A stretch of 64,000 bases of DNA from Asaia bogorensis (GCA_945889625.1 CAMDCE010000015.1:25928-89927), one strand, 5' to 3'; positions 1 to 10,435 are shown, numbered from the stretch's first letter. The notes: generated from the letters alone by a model not told the origin. Made by a program: numbers and translations.

Positions 1-1253
1 CCATGGCGGTAGAGCCAGGCAATCGTGGCGCCGTCGCTGAGCGGGATGGTGACCTCTCTGGGTGCACCCTCCTTGCCGAGGAAATCGCCGATGGCCGCCA
101 GGAACTGGTCGACGCCCTCGCCGGTCAAGGCGGAGACCGGAAATTGTCGCGCCCGCTCGGCGCCTGTGGAGGCGCGAGCCTCAAGCGTGCGTCGCCGGTC
201 GGCGGACAGCGCGTCAATCTTGTTCAGTGCCTCGACGAGCGGCGTGCCGGCCCCCTCCTCGATGGCGCCGATGTCGCGCAGCACATCCTCGACGTCGGAG
301 CGCTGACGTTCGCTGTCGGGATGGGCGATGTCGCGGACATGGACGATCAGGTCGGCCTCGATCACCTCTTCCAGGGTGGCCCGGAAAGCGGCCACGAGAT
401 GGGTCGGCAGATCCGAGACGAAGCCGACCGTGTCGGAGATCACGCAGTCCTTGCCATTGGGCAGCTTGATCGACCGCATGGTCGGATCGAGCGTAGCGAA
501 CAGCAGGTCCTTGGCCGTCACGCTGGCGCCCGACAGGCGATTGAACAACGTCGATTTGCCCGCATTTGTGTAACCGACCAACGCCACCGTCGGCAGCCGC
601 GCCTTTTTGCGCCCGACGCGATTGACCGCACGGGTCCGGCGCACGCCCTCGAGGTCGCGCTTGATCCTCACGATGCGCTCGCCGATCAACCGGCGGTCGA
701 TCTCGATTTGGGATTCACCAGGGCCGCCGAGGAAGCCGAAGCCGCCGCGCTGGCGTTCCAAGTGGGTCCACGACCGGACCAGCCGGCCCCGCTGATAGTC
801 AAGCGCCGCCAATTCGACCTGGAGGCGTCCTTCATGGGTGCGGGCACGGGCGCCAAAAATTTCCAGAATGAGCCCGGTGCGGTCGATGACCTTGGTCTGC
901 CAGGCCTTTTCAAGGTTGCGCTGTTGCACGGGCGTCAGCCGGTCGTCGACGATCACCAGGCCGATACCGTGCTCCTCCACCGCCCCCTTGATCCGCTCGA
1001 CCACACCCTTGCCGATCAGGGTGGCGGGCGTCAGCCGGCGCAGCGGCGCGGTCTGCGCCAACCGGACATCGAGGTCGATCGCGCGGGCGAGGCCCACGGC
1101 TTCCTCGAGTTTGGATTGGCTGTCGCGCTCCTCGCCGCGGCCGCCCGAGACATAGGGCGACACCACCGCGGCCACGGTCGCCGGTCGCATGGTCTCCTGT
1201 GGCGTGCGTTTGCGCCTCTCGTGCCCGTTGAGCTCGATACCGTCGTCGTTCAA
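1..1253 (-). CDS. hflX: GTPase HflX (3' end outside window)
   Basis: Ribosome-associated GTPase of the HflX family, which splits or rescues stalled ribosomes. The minus strand is open from about 1253 to the window edge (417 codons), so the C-terminus is missing. An N-terminal HflX domain is followed by a G domain with a P-loop (GYTNAGKST), a DTVGF switch II motif and NKID, all readable. It directly follows hfq: a TTG start at 1253 lies 1 nt past the hfq stop, with a possible ATG start at 1190. The hfq-hflX pair is a conserved bacterial arrangement and implies cotranscription. The six-frame reading on the plus strand across this region is a shadow. Confidence 0.93.
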   Translation of the reverse strand, partial: MNDDGIELNGHERRKRTPQETMRPATVAAVVSPYVSGGRGEERDSQSKLEEAVGLARAIDLDVRLAQTAPLRRLTPATLIGKGVVERIKGAVEEHGIGLVIVDDRLTPVQQRNLEKAWQTKVIDRTGLILEIFGARARTHEGRLQVELAALDYQRGRLVRSWTHLERQRGGFGFLGGPGESQIEIDRRLIGERIVRIKRDLEGVRRTRAVNRVGRKKARLPTVALVGYTNAGKSTLFNRLSGASVTAKDLLFATLDPTMRSIKLPNGKDCVISDTVGFVSDLPTHLVAAFRATLEEVIEADLIVHVRDIAHPDSERQRSDVEDVLRDIGAIEEGAGTPLVEALNKIDALSADRRRTLEARASTGAERARQFPVSALTGEGVDQFLAAIGDFLGKEGAPREVTIPLSDGATIAWLYRH

Positions 1254-1254
1254 G

Positions 1255-1503
1255 TCAGCCTGCGGCCTCGGCTTTGTCGCCGTCGAACAACTGGACCGGC
1301 GTTACCGGCATGATGGTCGAGATCGCGTGCTTGTAGACGAGCTGCGAATGACCATCCCGGCGCAGCAGCACCGAAAAGTTGTCGAACCAGGTAACGATTC
1401 CCTGCAATTTTACGCCGTTCACCAGGAAAATCGTGACGGGTGTCTTGTTCTTGCGCAGATGGTTCAGGAAGACGTCCTGAACGTTTTGTGCCTTTTCGCT
1501 CAT
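1255..1503 (-). CDS. hfq: RNA chaperone Hfq
   Basis: Hexameric Sm-like RNA chaperone that mediates sRNA-mRNA pairing in the cytoplasm. At 82 aa it is a compact alphaproteobacterial length. The Sm1 region ([13 protein letters not shown]) and the Sm2 signature YKHAIST are intact, followed by a short acidic tail. Upstream lies a 103-nt gap to the HAD gene, which could hold an hfq-specific promoter, although I cannot point to clear -35/-10 boxes. Downstream it runs into hflX. In rhizobia and relatives Hfq is linked to nitrogen control, which fits its position at the end of the ntr block. Confidence 0.98.
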   Translation of the reverse strand: MSEKAQNVQDVFLNHLRKNKTPVTIFLVNGVKLQGIVTWFDNFSVLLRRDGHSQLVYKHAISTIMPVTPVQLFDGDKAEAAG

Positions 1504-1606
1504 GTTCTTGGCCTCTTGCTGGGCATCCGGCCGCCGTTAAGCGGCCGTTTGGGGGTACGGGTCTCTACCCGCTACCGAGTTACAACAAATATAGGCGACG
1601 TTCGGG

Positions 1607-2263
1607 TCAAAGCAATGCCGCCAACTCATGACAATTACGAGCCTGCAGACGTGGTGGATACTCCTGTAACCGGTCCGACAATTGTGCCTCGCCGCCGACT
1701 AGAACCGGTAAACAGCCGGCGGCATGCGCACACTTGAGATCGGCCGGGGTATCCCCCACCATCCATACGGTCTCGTCAGGCGCAATTCCCGTGCCGTCCA
1801 GGGCCATGTAGATCGGGTCGGGGGCCGGCTTGTCGTGCTTGGCGTCCTTGGCCCCGACCGCCCGGGATATCCACCGATCCCAACCGAGATGAGCTACCTC
1901 AATGCGCAGGTTTTTCCCGACCTTGTTGCTGACCACGGCGACATAGCAGCCGGCCTCGCGACAACGTGCCAGCAGCTCGTCAGCGCCGGGCAGCGGCTCC
2001 AGCCGCTCCAGATGGATGCGATAGAAGGTCTCGAAGAACACACGCTCGGCTTCTTCGGCGCGGAGCCCGAACAGGGCCGGAAAGACGTCGCGCAGCGAGC
2101 CATGTGCGCGGTCGCGCACTTCGTCGGCGGTCCATGGCGTTTGGCCCAGCGCCGTGAAGGTGTCGTGGTAGCACTCGACAATGGTCGGCCAGGTGTTGAC
2201 CAGCGTGTTGTCCCAGTCGAACAGGACCGCCCGTGGCCGCTTCAGCCCGGCCGGCAGGCTCAC
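1607..2263 (-). CDS. HAD-family phosphatase (phosphoglycolate phosphatase-like)
   Basis: Predicted cytoplasmic small-molecule phosphatase of the haloacid dehalogenase superfamily, 218 aa. Motif I is FDWDNTLVNTW (nucleophile Asp16, acid/base Asp18), motif II is VVSNK, motif III is the Lys in KHDKPAPDP, and motif IV is GDTPADLKCA. The helical cap between motifs I and II resembles Gph-type enzymes. Substrate is not determinable from sequence. Its ATG overlaps the stop of the aminotransferase gene by 4 nt (ATGA), indicating translational coupling and a shared transcript with dat and possibly hfq. Confidence 0.9.
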   Translation of the reverse strand: MSLPAGLKRPRAVLFDWDNTLVNTWPTIVECYHDTFTALGQTPWTADEVRDRAHGSLRDVFPALFGLRAEEAERVFFETFYRIHLERLEPLPGADELLARCREAGCYVAVVSNKVGKNLRIEVAHLGWDRWISRAVGAKDAKHDKPAPDPIYMALDGTGIAPDETVWMVGDTPADLKCAHAAGCLPVLVGGEAQLSDRLQEYPPRLQARNCHELAALL

Positions 2264-3123
2264 GTGACTGCCTCGCCGGCCGCCGCGAAGCGCACGTACT
2301 CCTCGCGCAAGCGTCGCGCGGTCACGCCGGGCTTGCCGTCGCCCACCGCCTCGCCGTCGATCTTCACGACGGGTGTAACGAACGACGTCGCGCTGGTAAT
2401 GAATGCCTCCCTCGCCCGCTTGGCTTCGACCAGCGTGAAGGGCCGCTCGACGAATTTGAGTTGCAGCGCGTTGGCGAGCGACTTCAACGTTTGACGCGTG
2501 ATACCAGCCAGTATGCCGTGATCGGTATGACGGGTCACAAGCTCACCAGCCGATGTCACGATCCAGGCATTGGTCGAGGCGCCCTCGGTGACGCAGCCGT
2601 TGCCGTCGATCAGCCAGGCTTCGTAGGCCCCACTCTCTCTCGCCGCCTGCTTGGCGAGCACGTTGGGCAACAGGGCTACGGTCTTGATGTCGCACCGGTC
2701 CCAACGGATATCGGGTTGGCTCTTGATCGCAACGCCCGGCCCCGGATCGGCCTCGGCCCGTTTGGCGTTCTTGGTCGTGAGCACCAGCGCCGGCTTGACC
2801 GGAGTCGTTGGGAATGCGTGATCGCGCCGGGCGACGCCGCGCGTCACCTGCATGTAGACCAGGCCGTCGCGCAGGCGGTTGCGACGCATCAGCTCACGGA
2901 TGATGAATCCCAGCGTGGCGCGTGACACTGGCCAGGCGATCCTGAGCTCGCGCAACGACCGATCGAGGCGGTCGATGTGGGGACCCTCGTCGATCAGCCT
3001 GCCGTCGCGCACGCCTACGACTTCGTAGACACCGTCGGCGAGCTGATAGCCGCGATCCTCGATATGAACGCTGGCCTGGCGATGTTCGACATAGCGGCCG
3101 TTGACGTAGGCATAACGCGCCAT
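2260..3123 (-). CDS. dat: D-amino-acid aminotransferase (PLP fold type IV)
   Basis: Class IV PLP aminotransferase, probably D-alanine/D-amino acid transaminase, which makes D-Glu from 2-oxoglutarate or the reverse. The start chosen is the ATG at 3123, preceded by AAGGAG at good spacing, giving 287 aa; a longer reading to 3183 would run into ntrX. The PLP Lys is K147 in the CDIKT context, and TEGASTNAWIV is the conserved family segment. A branched-chain aminotransferase-like or 4-amino-4-deoxychorismate lyase function is the main alternative. A dat gene between ntrX and hfq is seen in other alphaproteobacteria, so the position is expected. Confidence 0.88.
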   Translation of the reverse strand: MARYAYVNGRYVEHRQASVHIEDRGYQLADGVYEVVGVRDGRLIDEGPHIDRLDRSLRELRIAWPVSRATLGFIIRELMRRNRLRDGLVYMQVTRGVARRDHAFPTTPVKPALVLTTKNAKRAEADPGPGVAIKSQPDIRWDRCDIKTVALLPNVLAKQAARESGAYEAWLIDGNGCVTEGASTNAWIVTSAGELVTRHTDHGILAGITRQTLKSLANALQLKFVERPFTLVEAKRAREAFITSATSFVTPVVKIDGEAVGDGKPGVTARRLREEYVRFAAAGEAVT

Positions 3124-3142
3124 GACACACTCCTTCGCCGGC

Positions 3143-4552
3143 TCAGCTCGCGGGATCCGAGTTGCGCTCATCGGGCGCGCCACCGTGAAGGCCGAGCGAT
3201 TTCAGCTTGCGATGCAGTGCCGACCGTTCCATGCCGACGAATGTCGCGGTACGCGAAATATTGCCGCCGAATCGCGTCACCTGTGCCAGCAGATACTCCC
3301 GTTCGAACACCTCGCGCGCATCACGCAGCGGCAACTGCATGATCTCGCCGCCCTTCTCCCAGCGCAGCACCGAGGGCGCATCCTCGCTGACGTCGCTCGG
3401 CAGAACATCGGCGCGGATCGGCCCGCCACCGGCCGGCGCCAGGATGAGCAGCCGCTCTATGACGTTGCGCAATTGGCGCACGTTGCCGGGCCAATCGTGG
3501 CCTTGCAGAGCCGCCAGCGTATCCTCGCCGATCGTGCGTGTCGGCAGGCCGGTAGCGTCGGCAACGCGCTTCAGGAGGTCGGCCGCCAGCTCGGGGATAT
3601 CCTCGCGGCGCTCGCTGAGTGGCGGTATGCGCAGCGACACGACGTTGAGGCGGTGGAAAAGCTCTTCGCGGAACTGGCCGGCGGCAATTTCCTCCGGCAG
3701 CGCGTGCGTCGTCGAGGCAAGCACGCGTACATCGACCTCGACCCGCGTCTTGCCGGCGTCGCGGCCGTATGATTGCTCCTGGAGCACGCGAGCCAGCTTG
3801 CTTTGCAGGACCACCGGCAGGTCGGCGACCTCCTTCAGGAGCAATGTGCCGCCATGGGCCAGTTCGAAGGCGCCCGAGACCCGCAGCGCGTCGCCGTCGG
3901 TCTCGCCGTCGGTGCCGAACAGCTCGATCTCCAGACGCTCGGCCGGCAGGGCTGCGCAATTGACCACGACGAACGGACTGTCGGCGCGTTTCGAGCCCTG
4001 GTGAATCAACCGGGCGACGGTCTCCTTGCCGGCGCCGGACGATCCGGTGATCAGCACGCGGCTGCCGGTCGGCGCCACGCGCTCGATCTGGGTGCGGACA
4101 TTGCCGGCGAGCCCGGAGACGCCGACGAAGGTCACCTCGCCGCCGGCCCGGCGGCGCAAGGTGACGTTTTCGCGTCTCAAACGATCAGCCTCTACGGCGC
4201 GATCGACGACCAGCAGGAGCCGGTCGGCCTTGAACGGCTTTTCGACAAAGTCGTAGGCGCCGGTCTTGATGGCGGAGACGGCCGTGTCGATGGTTCCATG
4301 GCCGCTGATCATCACCACCGGGATCGGCGGGTCCTCGCGGCGGATGACATCGAGGAGCTGCAGCCCGTCGAGTTCGCTGCCTTGCAGCCAAACGTCGAGG
4401 ATGACCAGCGCGGGCCGGCGCTGACGCACCGCATCGATCGCCTCGGTGCTGTTATGGGCGCGACGCGCGGTGTGGCCTTCATCCTCGAGGATGCCGGCGA
4501 TCAGCGTGCAGATGTCACGTTCGTCATCGACGATCAGAATATCGTGGCCCAT
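3143..4552 (-). CDS. ntrX: Response regulator NtrX (AAA+, degenerate)
   Basis: Response regulator partnered with NtrY, acting on nitrogen, redox and envelope genes in alphaproteobacteria; 469 aa. It has a receiver domain with phosphoacceptor Asp53, then an AAA+ domain with Walker A GSSGAGKE (170-177) and a C-terminal FIS-type helix-turn-helix (NISRTATFVGMERSALHRKLKSL). The GAFTGA loop that contacts sigma-54 is absent, as in many NtrX proteins. The Walker B position reads GTLLLKEV, with Lys240 where Asp is expected and Glu241 kept. It lies 34 nt downstream of ntrY, in the same operon. Confidence 0.95.
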   Translation of the reverse strand: MGHDILIVDDERDICTLIAGILEDEGHTARRAHNSTEAIDAVRQRRPALVILDVWLQGSELDGLQLLDVIRREDPPIPVVMISGHGTIDTAVSAIKTGAYDFVEKPFKADRLLLVVDRAVEADRLRRENVTLRRRAGGEVTFVGVSGLAGNVRTQIERVAPTGSRVLITGSSGAGKETVARLIHQGSKRADSPFVVVNCAALPAERLEIELFGTDGETDGDALRVSGAFELAHGGTLLLKEVADLPVVLQSKLARVLQEQSYGRDAGKTRVEVDVRVLASTTHALPEEIAAGQFREELFHRLNVVSLRIPPLSERREDIPELAADLLKRVADATGLPTRTIGEDTLAALQGHDWPGNVRQLRNVIERLLILAPAGGGPIRADVLPSDVSEDAPSVLRWEKGGEIMQLPLRDAREVFEREYLLAQVTRFGGNISRTATFVGMERSALHRKLKSLGLHGGAPDERNSDPAS

Positions 4553-4586
4553 GGCTCTTCAAACAGTCCGCGACGAACTCGGCGGG

Positions 4587-6779
4587 TTATTGTGCGGCTG
4601 TCGCATGTGGGTGAGCCGACGCGATTTCCTTCGCGTCTCGCCGGAATACCAGACTGACGCGCGCGCCGCCACCCTCGCGGTCGTCGAGTGCAAGATGTCC
4701 GCCGTGATCCTCCATGATCTTCTTGACGATGGCGAGGCCGAGCCCGGTGCCCTTGCCGCGCGTCGTCATGTAGGGTTCGGTGAGCCGCTCGCGCCCCTCC
4801 TCCGGCAATCCCTTGCCATTGTCTTCGACCGTGATGCGCACGATCGCGCCGTCATCGTGCAGGGTGAGCGAAATTTCTCCCGGCGGCAGCGTCGTGCCGG
4901 GCGTGGCCTCCCGGCCCTCGATCGCTTCGGCGGCGTTCTTGAGGATGTTGGTGAGCACCTGGCCAATCTGCCGGCGATCGCAGATCAGGGAGACCGGGCG
5001 GTCGGGCAATTTAGCGTGATAGCGGATGTCGGTATTGCCGCTGCGCTGCAGGAACAGCGCCTGTTGGCAAAGTTCCTTGGCATCCTCGGGTTGCACCGTG
5101 GGCCGCGGCATGCGGGCAAAGGAGGAGAATTCGTCAACCATGCGCCCGATGTCGCCGACCTGGCGAATGATGGTGTCGGTGCAGATCGAGAAGGTTTCGG
5201 GATCTTCCTTTATCTGCTTCAGATATCTCCGCTTCAACCGTTCGGCAGAGAGCTGGATCGGCGTCAGCGGATTCTTGATCTCGTGCGCAATGCGCCGCGC
5301 CACATCGCCCCAGGCAGCCATGCGTTGCGCCGACATCAGGTCGGTCACATCGTCGAATGTGACGACGGATCCCGCATCCGACGCAGCGCTGATGCGAACC
5401 AGCAGGATGCGACGCGAGCCGCGCTGCAGGATCTCGACCTGGCCCTGGGTGACGCGGCCGGGTCGCTCGGCTGCCTGGACGACAAGCGGTGTCACTTCCG
5501 GCATCACGTCGATCAGCGGCCGACCGAGCACGCCGTCCTCGGGCAATGCAAGCAGCTCAAGCGACGAACGGTTGCTACGCAAGACGATGCCGGCGGCGTC
5601 GACGCTCAGCACTCCGGCTGAAACACCGGCCAGCACCGCGTCGGTCAGCCGGCGGCGGGTATCGAGTTCCTTGTTGGCGTCCACCAGTTCGCCGCGCTGC
5701 TGTTCGATCTGGCTGGTCATGCGGTTGAACGAGCGGGCAAGCTGGCCCAACTCGTCGTTGGGCGGCCCCTCTTCGACGCGCGCCCCCAGGTCACCGCCGC
5801 GTACCCGTTCGGCCGCAGCCATCAGGCCGCCGATCGGCTCCGTCAGGCGCGTAGCAAACAGGATCGCCAGCCACACTGCCGCCAGAAGCATCAGCAGCGC
5901 GATTGCGCCGCAGACCACGAAGATGATGAGCTGGCCGCGGCGCAACGCTTGTTCGATCTGCGAATAGAACTTGCCAGCGAACTCGATGCTCTTGATGTAG
6001 TCGACGACCCTGAGGTCGACGGCATGACCCGTCACCAGGAACAGGGGTTCATCGATGAACAATTGCATGACGAAGTAGGCGCCGACCTCCGACTCGAACT
6101 GCACAGGGCCGCCCTTGCTGACGGCTTGCCAGAGAAACCGGGCCGGCGGCACAGGATTGGCGATGCCCTCAAAATCGGGCGATTTGGCCTGAGCAACGAG
6201 GCCCTTGTCGGCGTCGATCACCGCCGCCTCGATGATGGCACGGCCTACAATCAGCCGATCGAGCAGCCTGGTCGTCTCTTCACGGTCGCGCAGCGCGTCG
6301 ATGCCGGCGGATTGCAGCGGGCCGGAGATCGCAGCGATGTCGCGCAGAATCTCGTCCTCGCGCGCGCGGCGGACCGGCTCCCCGATCGTCCGGGCGGCCT
6401 CGTAGGAGGCCTGCGACGGCTTCACGACGAAGTCGGTCAGGTTGATGACCAGCAATGAAAGGATAATTGTGACGATGACGGTCGGCGTGACGGTAAATAC
6501 GCAACACATCAGCACAAGCCGCATGTGGAGACGCGACCCGGCGGCGCCGCGCCGACGGTCCAGCCAGAGTTGCGTCAACCGCACCGCAAGGACCACCACC
6601 AAGGCAACGGCGATGACGAGATCGGCTACCAGCAGACCGGTCATCCATCCGCTGGTTGCGACGGCAGTCGGTGCCAAGCCGGCGAGCCAGGCATAGGTGG
6701 CCGCGCCCGCTGCGATGGCGAGCACGGCGAGCGACACCGCGGCAAAGCGGCCGATCAGGCCACGGCCGACCGCGCCCAT
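4587..6779 (-). CDS. ntrY: Sensor histidine kinase NtrY
   Basis: Membrane-bound histidine kinase that phosphorylates NtrX; about 730 aa from the ATG at 6779. N-terminal hydrophobic segments (roughly 8-33, 38-66 and 82-110) precede a periplasmic sensor loop, another TM segment near 290-315, HAMP, PAS, HisKA (AHEIKNPLTPIQLSAERLK) and HATPase_c (N box NILKNAAEAI, DNGKGLP, GTGLGLAI). The open frame continues far upstream across ntrC without meaning. GTG at 6818 or TTG at 6821, right at the ntrC stop, are alternative starts; the ATG gives the normal family length. Confidence 0.94.
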   Translation of the reverse strand: MGAVGRGLIGRFAAVSLAVLAIAAGAATYAWLAGLAPTAVATSGWMTGLLVADLVIAVALVVVLAVRLTQLWLDRRRGAAGSRLHMRLVLMCCVFTVTPTVIVTIILSLLVINLTDFVVKPSQASYEAARTIGEPVRRAREDEILRDIAAISGPLQSAGIDALRDREETTRLLDRLIVGRAIIEAAVIDADKGLVAQAKSPDFEGIANPVPPARFLWQAVSKGGPVQFESEVGAYFVMQLFIDEPLFLVTGHAVDLRVVDYIKSIEFAGKFYSQIEQALRRGQLIIFVVCGAIALLMLLAAVWLAILFATRLTEPIGGLMAAAERVRGGDLGARVEEGPPNDELGQLARSFNRMTSQIEQQRGELVDANKELDTRRRLTDAVLAGVSAGVLSVDAAGIVLRSNRSSLELLALPEDGVLGRPLIDVMPEVTPLVVQAAERPGRVTQGQVEILQRGSRRILLVRISAASDAGSVVTFDDVTDLMSAQRMAAWGDVARRIAHEIKNPLTPIQLSAERLKRRYLKQIKEDPETFSICTDTIIRQVGDIGRMVDEFSSFARMPRPTVQPEDAKELCQQALFLQRSGNTDIRYHAKLPDRPVSLICDRRQIGQVLTNILKNAAEAIEGREATPGTTLPPGEISLTLHDDGAIVRITVEDNGKGLPEEGRERLTEPYMTTRGKGTGLGLAIVKKIMEDHGGHLALDDREGGGARVSLVFRRDAKEIASAHPHATAAQ

Positions 6780-6822
6780 CCTGTCGCCTAAGCGTGAAAC
6801 GCCTAGCGAAACTGTCACCAAG

Positions 6823-8301
6823 TCACCCGCCTCGGCGAACCTGCGGCGTGCGAACCACGGGGACGTCGAGGTCCTTGATCTTCTTGCGCAACGTATTGCG
6901 ATTGAGCCCCAGGAGACGGGCTGCGCGCAACTGATTCCCGCGTGTTGCCCCAAGCGCGAGGGATAACAGCGGCCGCTCGACCTCGGAAATGACACGATCG
7001 TACATGCCGTCCGGCGGCAGGCGGTCGCCATGGGCGGCGAACATGGCCTGGAGGTGGCGGTCGACCGCGTCGGTCAGGGTGGCGTCGGAAGCCGCCAGCC
7101 CGTTGCCGGCCATTTCCGGTTCGGGCGCCAGGATGGCATCAGCGAGTTCGGCCTCGATGGTTTCGAGCCCGATCACCTCCTCCGAGTAGAGGGCGGACAG
7201 GCGGCGGACGAGGTTCTCGAGCTCACGCACATTGCCCGGCCAGCGATGCTGGCGCAGGCGCGTCATGGCGTCGGGCGACAAGACCTTGGTCGGCAGTCCG
7301 TCGACGGTGGCGGCGCGGAGGAAGTGGTTGGTCAGTTCGGGAATATCGTCGAGACGCTCGCGGAGCGGCGGCAGGCGGATCGGCACGACATTGAGACGAT
7401 AGAAGAGATCCTCGCGAAAAAGACCCTGCTGGATCAACCGGCGCAGGTCGCGATGGGTCGCCGCCACGATCCGGACGTTGGCCTTGATCGGCGTACGTCC
7501 GCCGACCGTCATGTACTCGCCTTCCTGCAGGACGCGCAGGAGGCGGGTCTGCGCCTCCGGCGGCATGTCGCCGATCTCGTCGAGGAAAAGCGTCCCTCCC
7601 GAAGCCTGCTCGAATTTTCCTGACGACCGCTGGACCGCGCCGGTGAAGGCACCGCGCTCATGGCCGAACAATTCGCTCTCGATCAGTTCGCGCGGGATCG
7701 CGGCCATGTTGAGCGCGACGAACGGGCCTTTGCGCCGTTTGCCGTAGTCGTGCAGCGCGCGCGCCACGAGTTCCTTGCCAGTGCCCGACTCGCCGGTGAC
7801 CATCACGGTGAGGTCGGTGGCCATCAGGCGGGCCAGTGCCCGGTAGATTTCCTGCATCGCCTGCGAGCGGCCGATCAGCGGCAAGCGCTCGCTCTCCTCC
7901 GGCGGGTGAGAGCCGCGAGGCATCGACGCGGCCGGCGCCGACAGCGCCCGGTTCACGACCGAGACCAGCTCGTTGAGGTCAAACGGCTTGGGCAGGTATT
8001 CGAAAGCACCGCGCTCGGTGGCTCGCACCGCCGTCAGCAGGGTCGACTGGGCGCTCATGACGATGATACGGAGGTCGGGTCGGAGCTTGCGGATGCGCGG
8101 CACGAGGTCGAGGCCGTTCTCGTCGGGCATCACCACGTCAGTGATGACGAGTTGCCCCTCGCCTTCCTGAACCCATTGCCACAGCGTCGCCGCCGCGCCG
8201 GTGCTGCGCACGGTATGCCCTTGGCGGCCAAGCGCCTGATGCAGGACAGTGCGGATCGCGCGGTCGTCGTCGGCGACGAGGATGGTGGCGGCGGTACTCA
8301 T
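6823..8301 (-). CDS. ntrC: Nitrogen regulator NtrC
   Basis: Sigma-54-dependent response regulator of nitrogen assimilation, 492 aa. The receiver domain has acidic DDD (11-13) and phosphoacceptor Asp55. The AAA+ domain has Walker A GESGTGKE, an intact GAFTGA loop and Walker [13 protein letters not shown]. The C-terminal FIS-type helix-turn-helix is [21 protein letters not shown]. Unlike NtrX just downstream, all catalytic motifs are present, so this is the fully competent sigma-54 activator of the pair. Its start overlaps the ntrB stop by 4 nt. Confidence 0.97.
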   Translation of the reverse strand: MSTAATILVADDDRAIRTVLHQALGRQGHTVRSTGAAATLWQWVQEGEGQLVITDVVMPDENGLDLVPRIRKLRPDLRIIVMSAQSTLLTAVRATERGAFEYLPKPFDLNELVSVVNRALSAPAASMPRGSHPPEESERLPLIGRSQAMQEIYRALARLMATDLTVMVTGESGTGKELVARALHDYGKRRKGPFVALNMAAIPRELIESELFGHERGAFTGAVQRSSGKFEQASGGTLFLDEIGDMPPEAQTRLLRVLQEGEYMTVGGRTPIKANVRIVAATHRDLRRLIQQGLFREDLFYRLNVVPIRLPPLRERLDDIPELTNHFLRAATVDGLPTKVLSPDAMTRLRQHRWPGNVRELENLVRRLSALYSEEVIGLETIEAELADAILAPEPEMAGNGLAASDATLTDAVDRHLQAMFAAHGDRLPPDGMYDRVISEVERPLLSLALGATRGNQLRAARLLGLNRNTLRKKIKDLDVPVVRTPQVRRGG

Positions 8302-9401
8302 GGGGCAACCTGCATCGGCAACATCACCCGGAAGGTCGTCCGGCCGGGTTCGCTGTCATACTCGATGGCCCCGCCGTGGTCGTTGACGATCTTGGCCACC
8401 AGCGCGAGGCCGAGGCCGGTGCCGGTGGGCTTGTTGGTGATGAAGGCGTCGAACAGATGGGAGCGGATTTCATCCGAAACACCGCGGCCGTTGTCGCGTA
8501 CCGACACGACCAGCGGCAGATTCACCCTCGCCTGCTGGCCAGGTACGGCGAGCCGCAGGCCGTGGCGAAAGGCCGTCGAGAGCTCGATCTCGCGCTCGCC
8601 CTCGCCCGGTACCTCGCAGGCATTCTTGACCAGATTCAGAAAGACCTGAATGAGCTGGTCGCGGTCGCCGAACACATCAGGCAGCGACGGATCGTAGCTT
8701 TCGACAAATCGCACGTTCTTGCCGAAACCGTTCTGTGAAATGCGGCGGACGTGGTTCAGCACCTGGTGGATGTTGAGCGGGCCGCGCTCGATCGGGCGGC
8801 CGTCGGCGAAGGCCTCCATGCGATCAACCAGCGCAACGATACGGTCGGTCTCCTCACAGATCAGGTTGGTTAGCTCGCGCTCGCTGTCGGGAACGGACTG
8901 CTCAAGGAGCTGGGCGGCGCCGCGGATGCCCGACAGCGGGTTCTTGACCTCGTGCGCCAGCATGGCCGCCAGTGCGCTTACCGAGCGGGCGGCGCTGCGA
9001 TGCGACATCTGGCGGTCGATGTTGCGCGCGATCGACTGCTCGACCAACGACACCGCGACCAGGCCGTCGCTTTCCACGATCGGCGACAGGCGGAGCGCGC
9101 AAAAGCGATTGCCGATGCGCGGCGAGGCAAGCGTGACGCCGTTCTCGGCGACGGCGCCGCCGGTCGCCAGGACTTGCTCGAGAAGGGAGAAGAGCGGCGT
9201 GTCCTCGGGCATGAATTCGCTGAGCGGATGGCCGACCAGGCGCGCCCGGCCGACGCCGAAGAACTGCTCGGCCGAGAGGTTGGCGTAATGGATGCCTCCC
9301 GAGGCATCGACCACGACCACCGCCTCGGAAAGCGAGTCGAGGATCGAGCTCGGGAACTGATCTGACATCACGCCGGATCGCTTGAGGGTGCGTACGACCA
9401 T
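8298..9401 (-). CDS. ntrB: Sensor kinase/phosphatase NtrB
   Basis: Cytoplasmic histidine kinase controlling NtrC phosphorylation, normally governed by PII proteins; 367 aa from the ATG at 9401, which starts 1 nt after the dusB stop. A second ATG at 9368 is also possible; neither has a strong ribosome binding site, consistent with coupling to dusB. Domains are an N-terminal PAS, HisKA with [21 protein letters not shown] and HATPase_c ([21 protein letters not shown]). No membrane segment is seen, as expected for NtrB. Readings longer than this would overlap dusB. Confidence 0.95.
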   Translation of the reverse strand: MVVRTLKRSGVMSDQFPSSILDSLSEAVVVVDASGGIHYANLSAEQFFGVGRARLVGHPLSEFMPEDTPLFSLLEQVLATGGAVAENGVTLASPRIGNRFCALRLSPIVESDGLVAVSLVEQSIARNIDRQMSHRSAARSVSALAAMLAHEVKNPLSGIRGAAQLLEQSVPDSERELTNLICEETDRIVALVDRMEAFADGRPIERGPLNIHQVLNHVRRISQNGFGKNVRFVESYDPSLPDVFGDRDQLIQVFLNLVKNACEVPGEGEREIELSTAFRHGLRLAVPGQQARVNLPLVVSVRDNGRGVSDEIRSHLFDAFITNKPTGTGLGLALVAKIVNDHGGAIEYDSEPGRTTFRVMLPMQVAP

Positions 9402-9402
9402 G

Positions 9403-10410
9403 TCACGCTGCCTGCTGGTCGAGAGCGGGCAGGAAGAACGCCGCAAGCATCGACCGCACCTTGCCCGGATCGGCCTCGCGGTTGACCGTCGCGCGGAAAT
9501 CAGCCGACGCCGGCAGTCCCTTGGAGTACCAGCCGAGATGCTTGCGCGCCATGCGCACGCCGGTCTCCAGTCCATAGTGGGCGAGCATCGCCTCGTAATG
9601 CGTGCGCACGGTGGTGTATTGCGTGGCGAGCGACGGATCGGGCAGCCGCTCGCCGGTGCGAAGATAGTGGATCGCCTGGTTGAGGAACCACGGTCGCCCG
9701 TAGGCGCCACGCCCGATCATCACGCCGTCGGCGCCGGATTGCTCCAGCGCCCGATCGACGTCGTCGAGCGTATTGATGTCGCCGTTGGCGATCACCGGCA
9801 GCCTGGTCGAGGCCTTGACCTCGCGGATGAAGGCCCAGTCGGCGTGACCGTCGTAGAACTGGCAACGGGTGCGGCCATGGACGGTGAGCATCTGGATGCC
9901 GCACTGCTCGGCGATACGCGCGAGATTGGGGGCGTTGCGATTGTTCGAGTCCCAGCCGGTACGCATCTTGAGCGTCACCGGCAGCTTCACGGCCCTGACC
10001 GTGGCCTCGAGGATCCTGGCGGCATGCACTTCGTCGCGCATCAGCGACGAGCCGGCATGGCCGTTCACCACCTTCTTCACCGGGCAGCCGAAATTGATGT
10101 CGATGATCGCGGCACCCCGGTCTTCGTTGAGCTTGGCGGCCTCGGCCATGACCTCGGGCTCGCAGCCGGCGAGCTGGACCGACATCGGGAATTCTTCCGG
10201 TGAGTTCTTGGCCATCAGCAGTGTCTTGCGGTTCTCGCGCACCATTGCCGCCGAGGCGATCATCTCGGAAACGACCAGGCCTGCACCGCCCCGCTTCACC
10301 ATCTGACGGAAGGGCATGTCCGTGACGCCTGACATCGGCGCCAGAATCACGGGATCTTCGAGATGGACCGGACCGATATCGACGGGGAGAAGACGGGCTG
10401 AGCTGGCCAT
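9403..10410 (-). CDS. dusB: tRNA-dihydrouridine synthase DusB (NifR3)
   Basis: FMN-dependent enzyme reducing specific uridines of the tRNA D-loop; 335 aa. The TIM barrel shows the FMN-binding start [13 protein letters not shown], the catalytic Cys in NFGCPVKKV and the [17 protein letters not shown] phosphate-binding segment. As first gene of the dusB-ntrBC-ntrYX operon (the nifR3-ntrBC order classically described in Rhodobacter and rhizobia) it probably carries the operon promoter, in the 126-nt divergent gap shared with ispDF. A 15-bp palindrome lies in that gap. Confidence 0.96.
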   Translation of the reverse strand: MASSARLLPVDIGPVHLEDPVILAPMSGVTDMPFRQMVKRGGAGLVVSEMIASAAMVRENRKTLLMAKNSPEEFPMSVQLAGCEPEVMAEAAKLNEDRGAAIIDINFGCPVKKVVNGHAGSSLMRDEVHAARILEATVRAVKLPVTLKMRTGWDSNNRNAPNLARIAEQCGIQMLTVHGRTRCQFYDGHADWAFIREVKASTRLPVIANGDINTLDDVDRALEQSGADGVMIGRGAYGRPWFLNQAIHYLRTGERLPDPSLATQYTTVRTHYEAMLAHYGLETGVRMARKHLGWYSKGLPASADFRATVNREADPGKVRSMLAAFFLPALDQQAA

Positions 10411-10435
10411 ACGGTTTGATCAGTTTATGGGCAAG

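Noticed and set aside
3..1313. Long plus-strand frame (436 codons) opposite hflX
   Set aside because: Its reverse complement encodes an HflX protein with intact G-domain motifs; the plus-strand product has no recognisable features.
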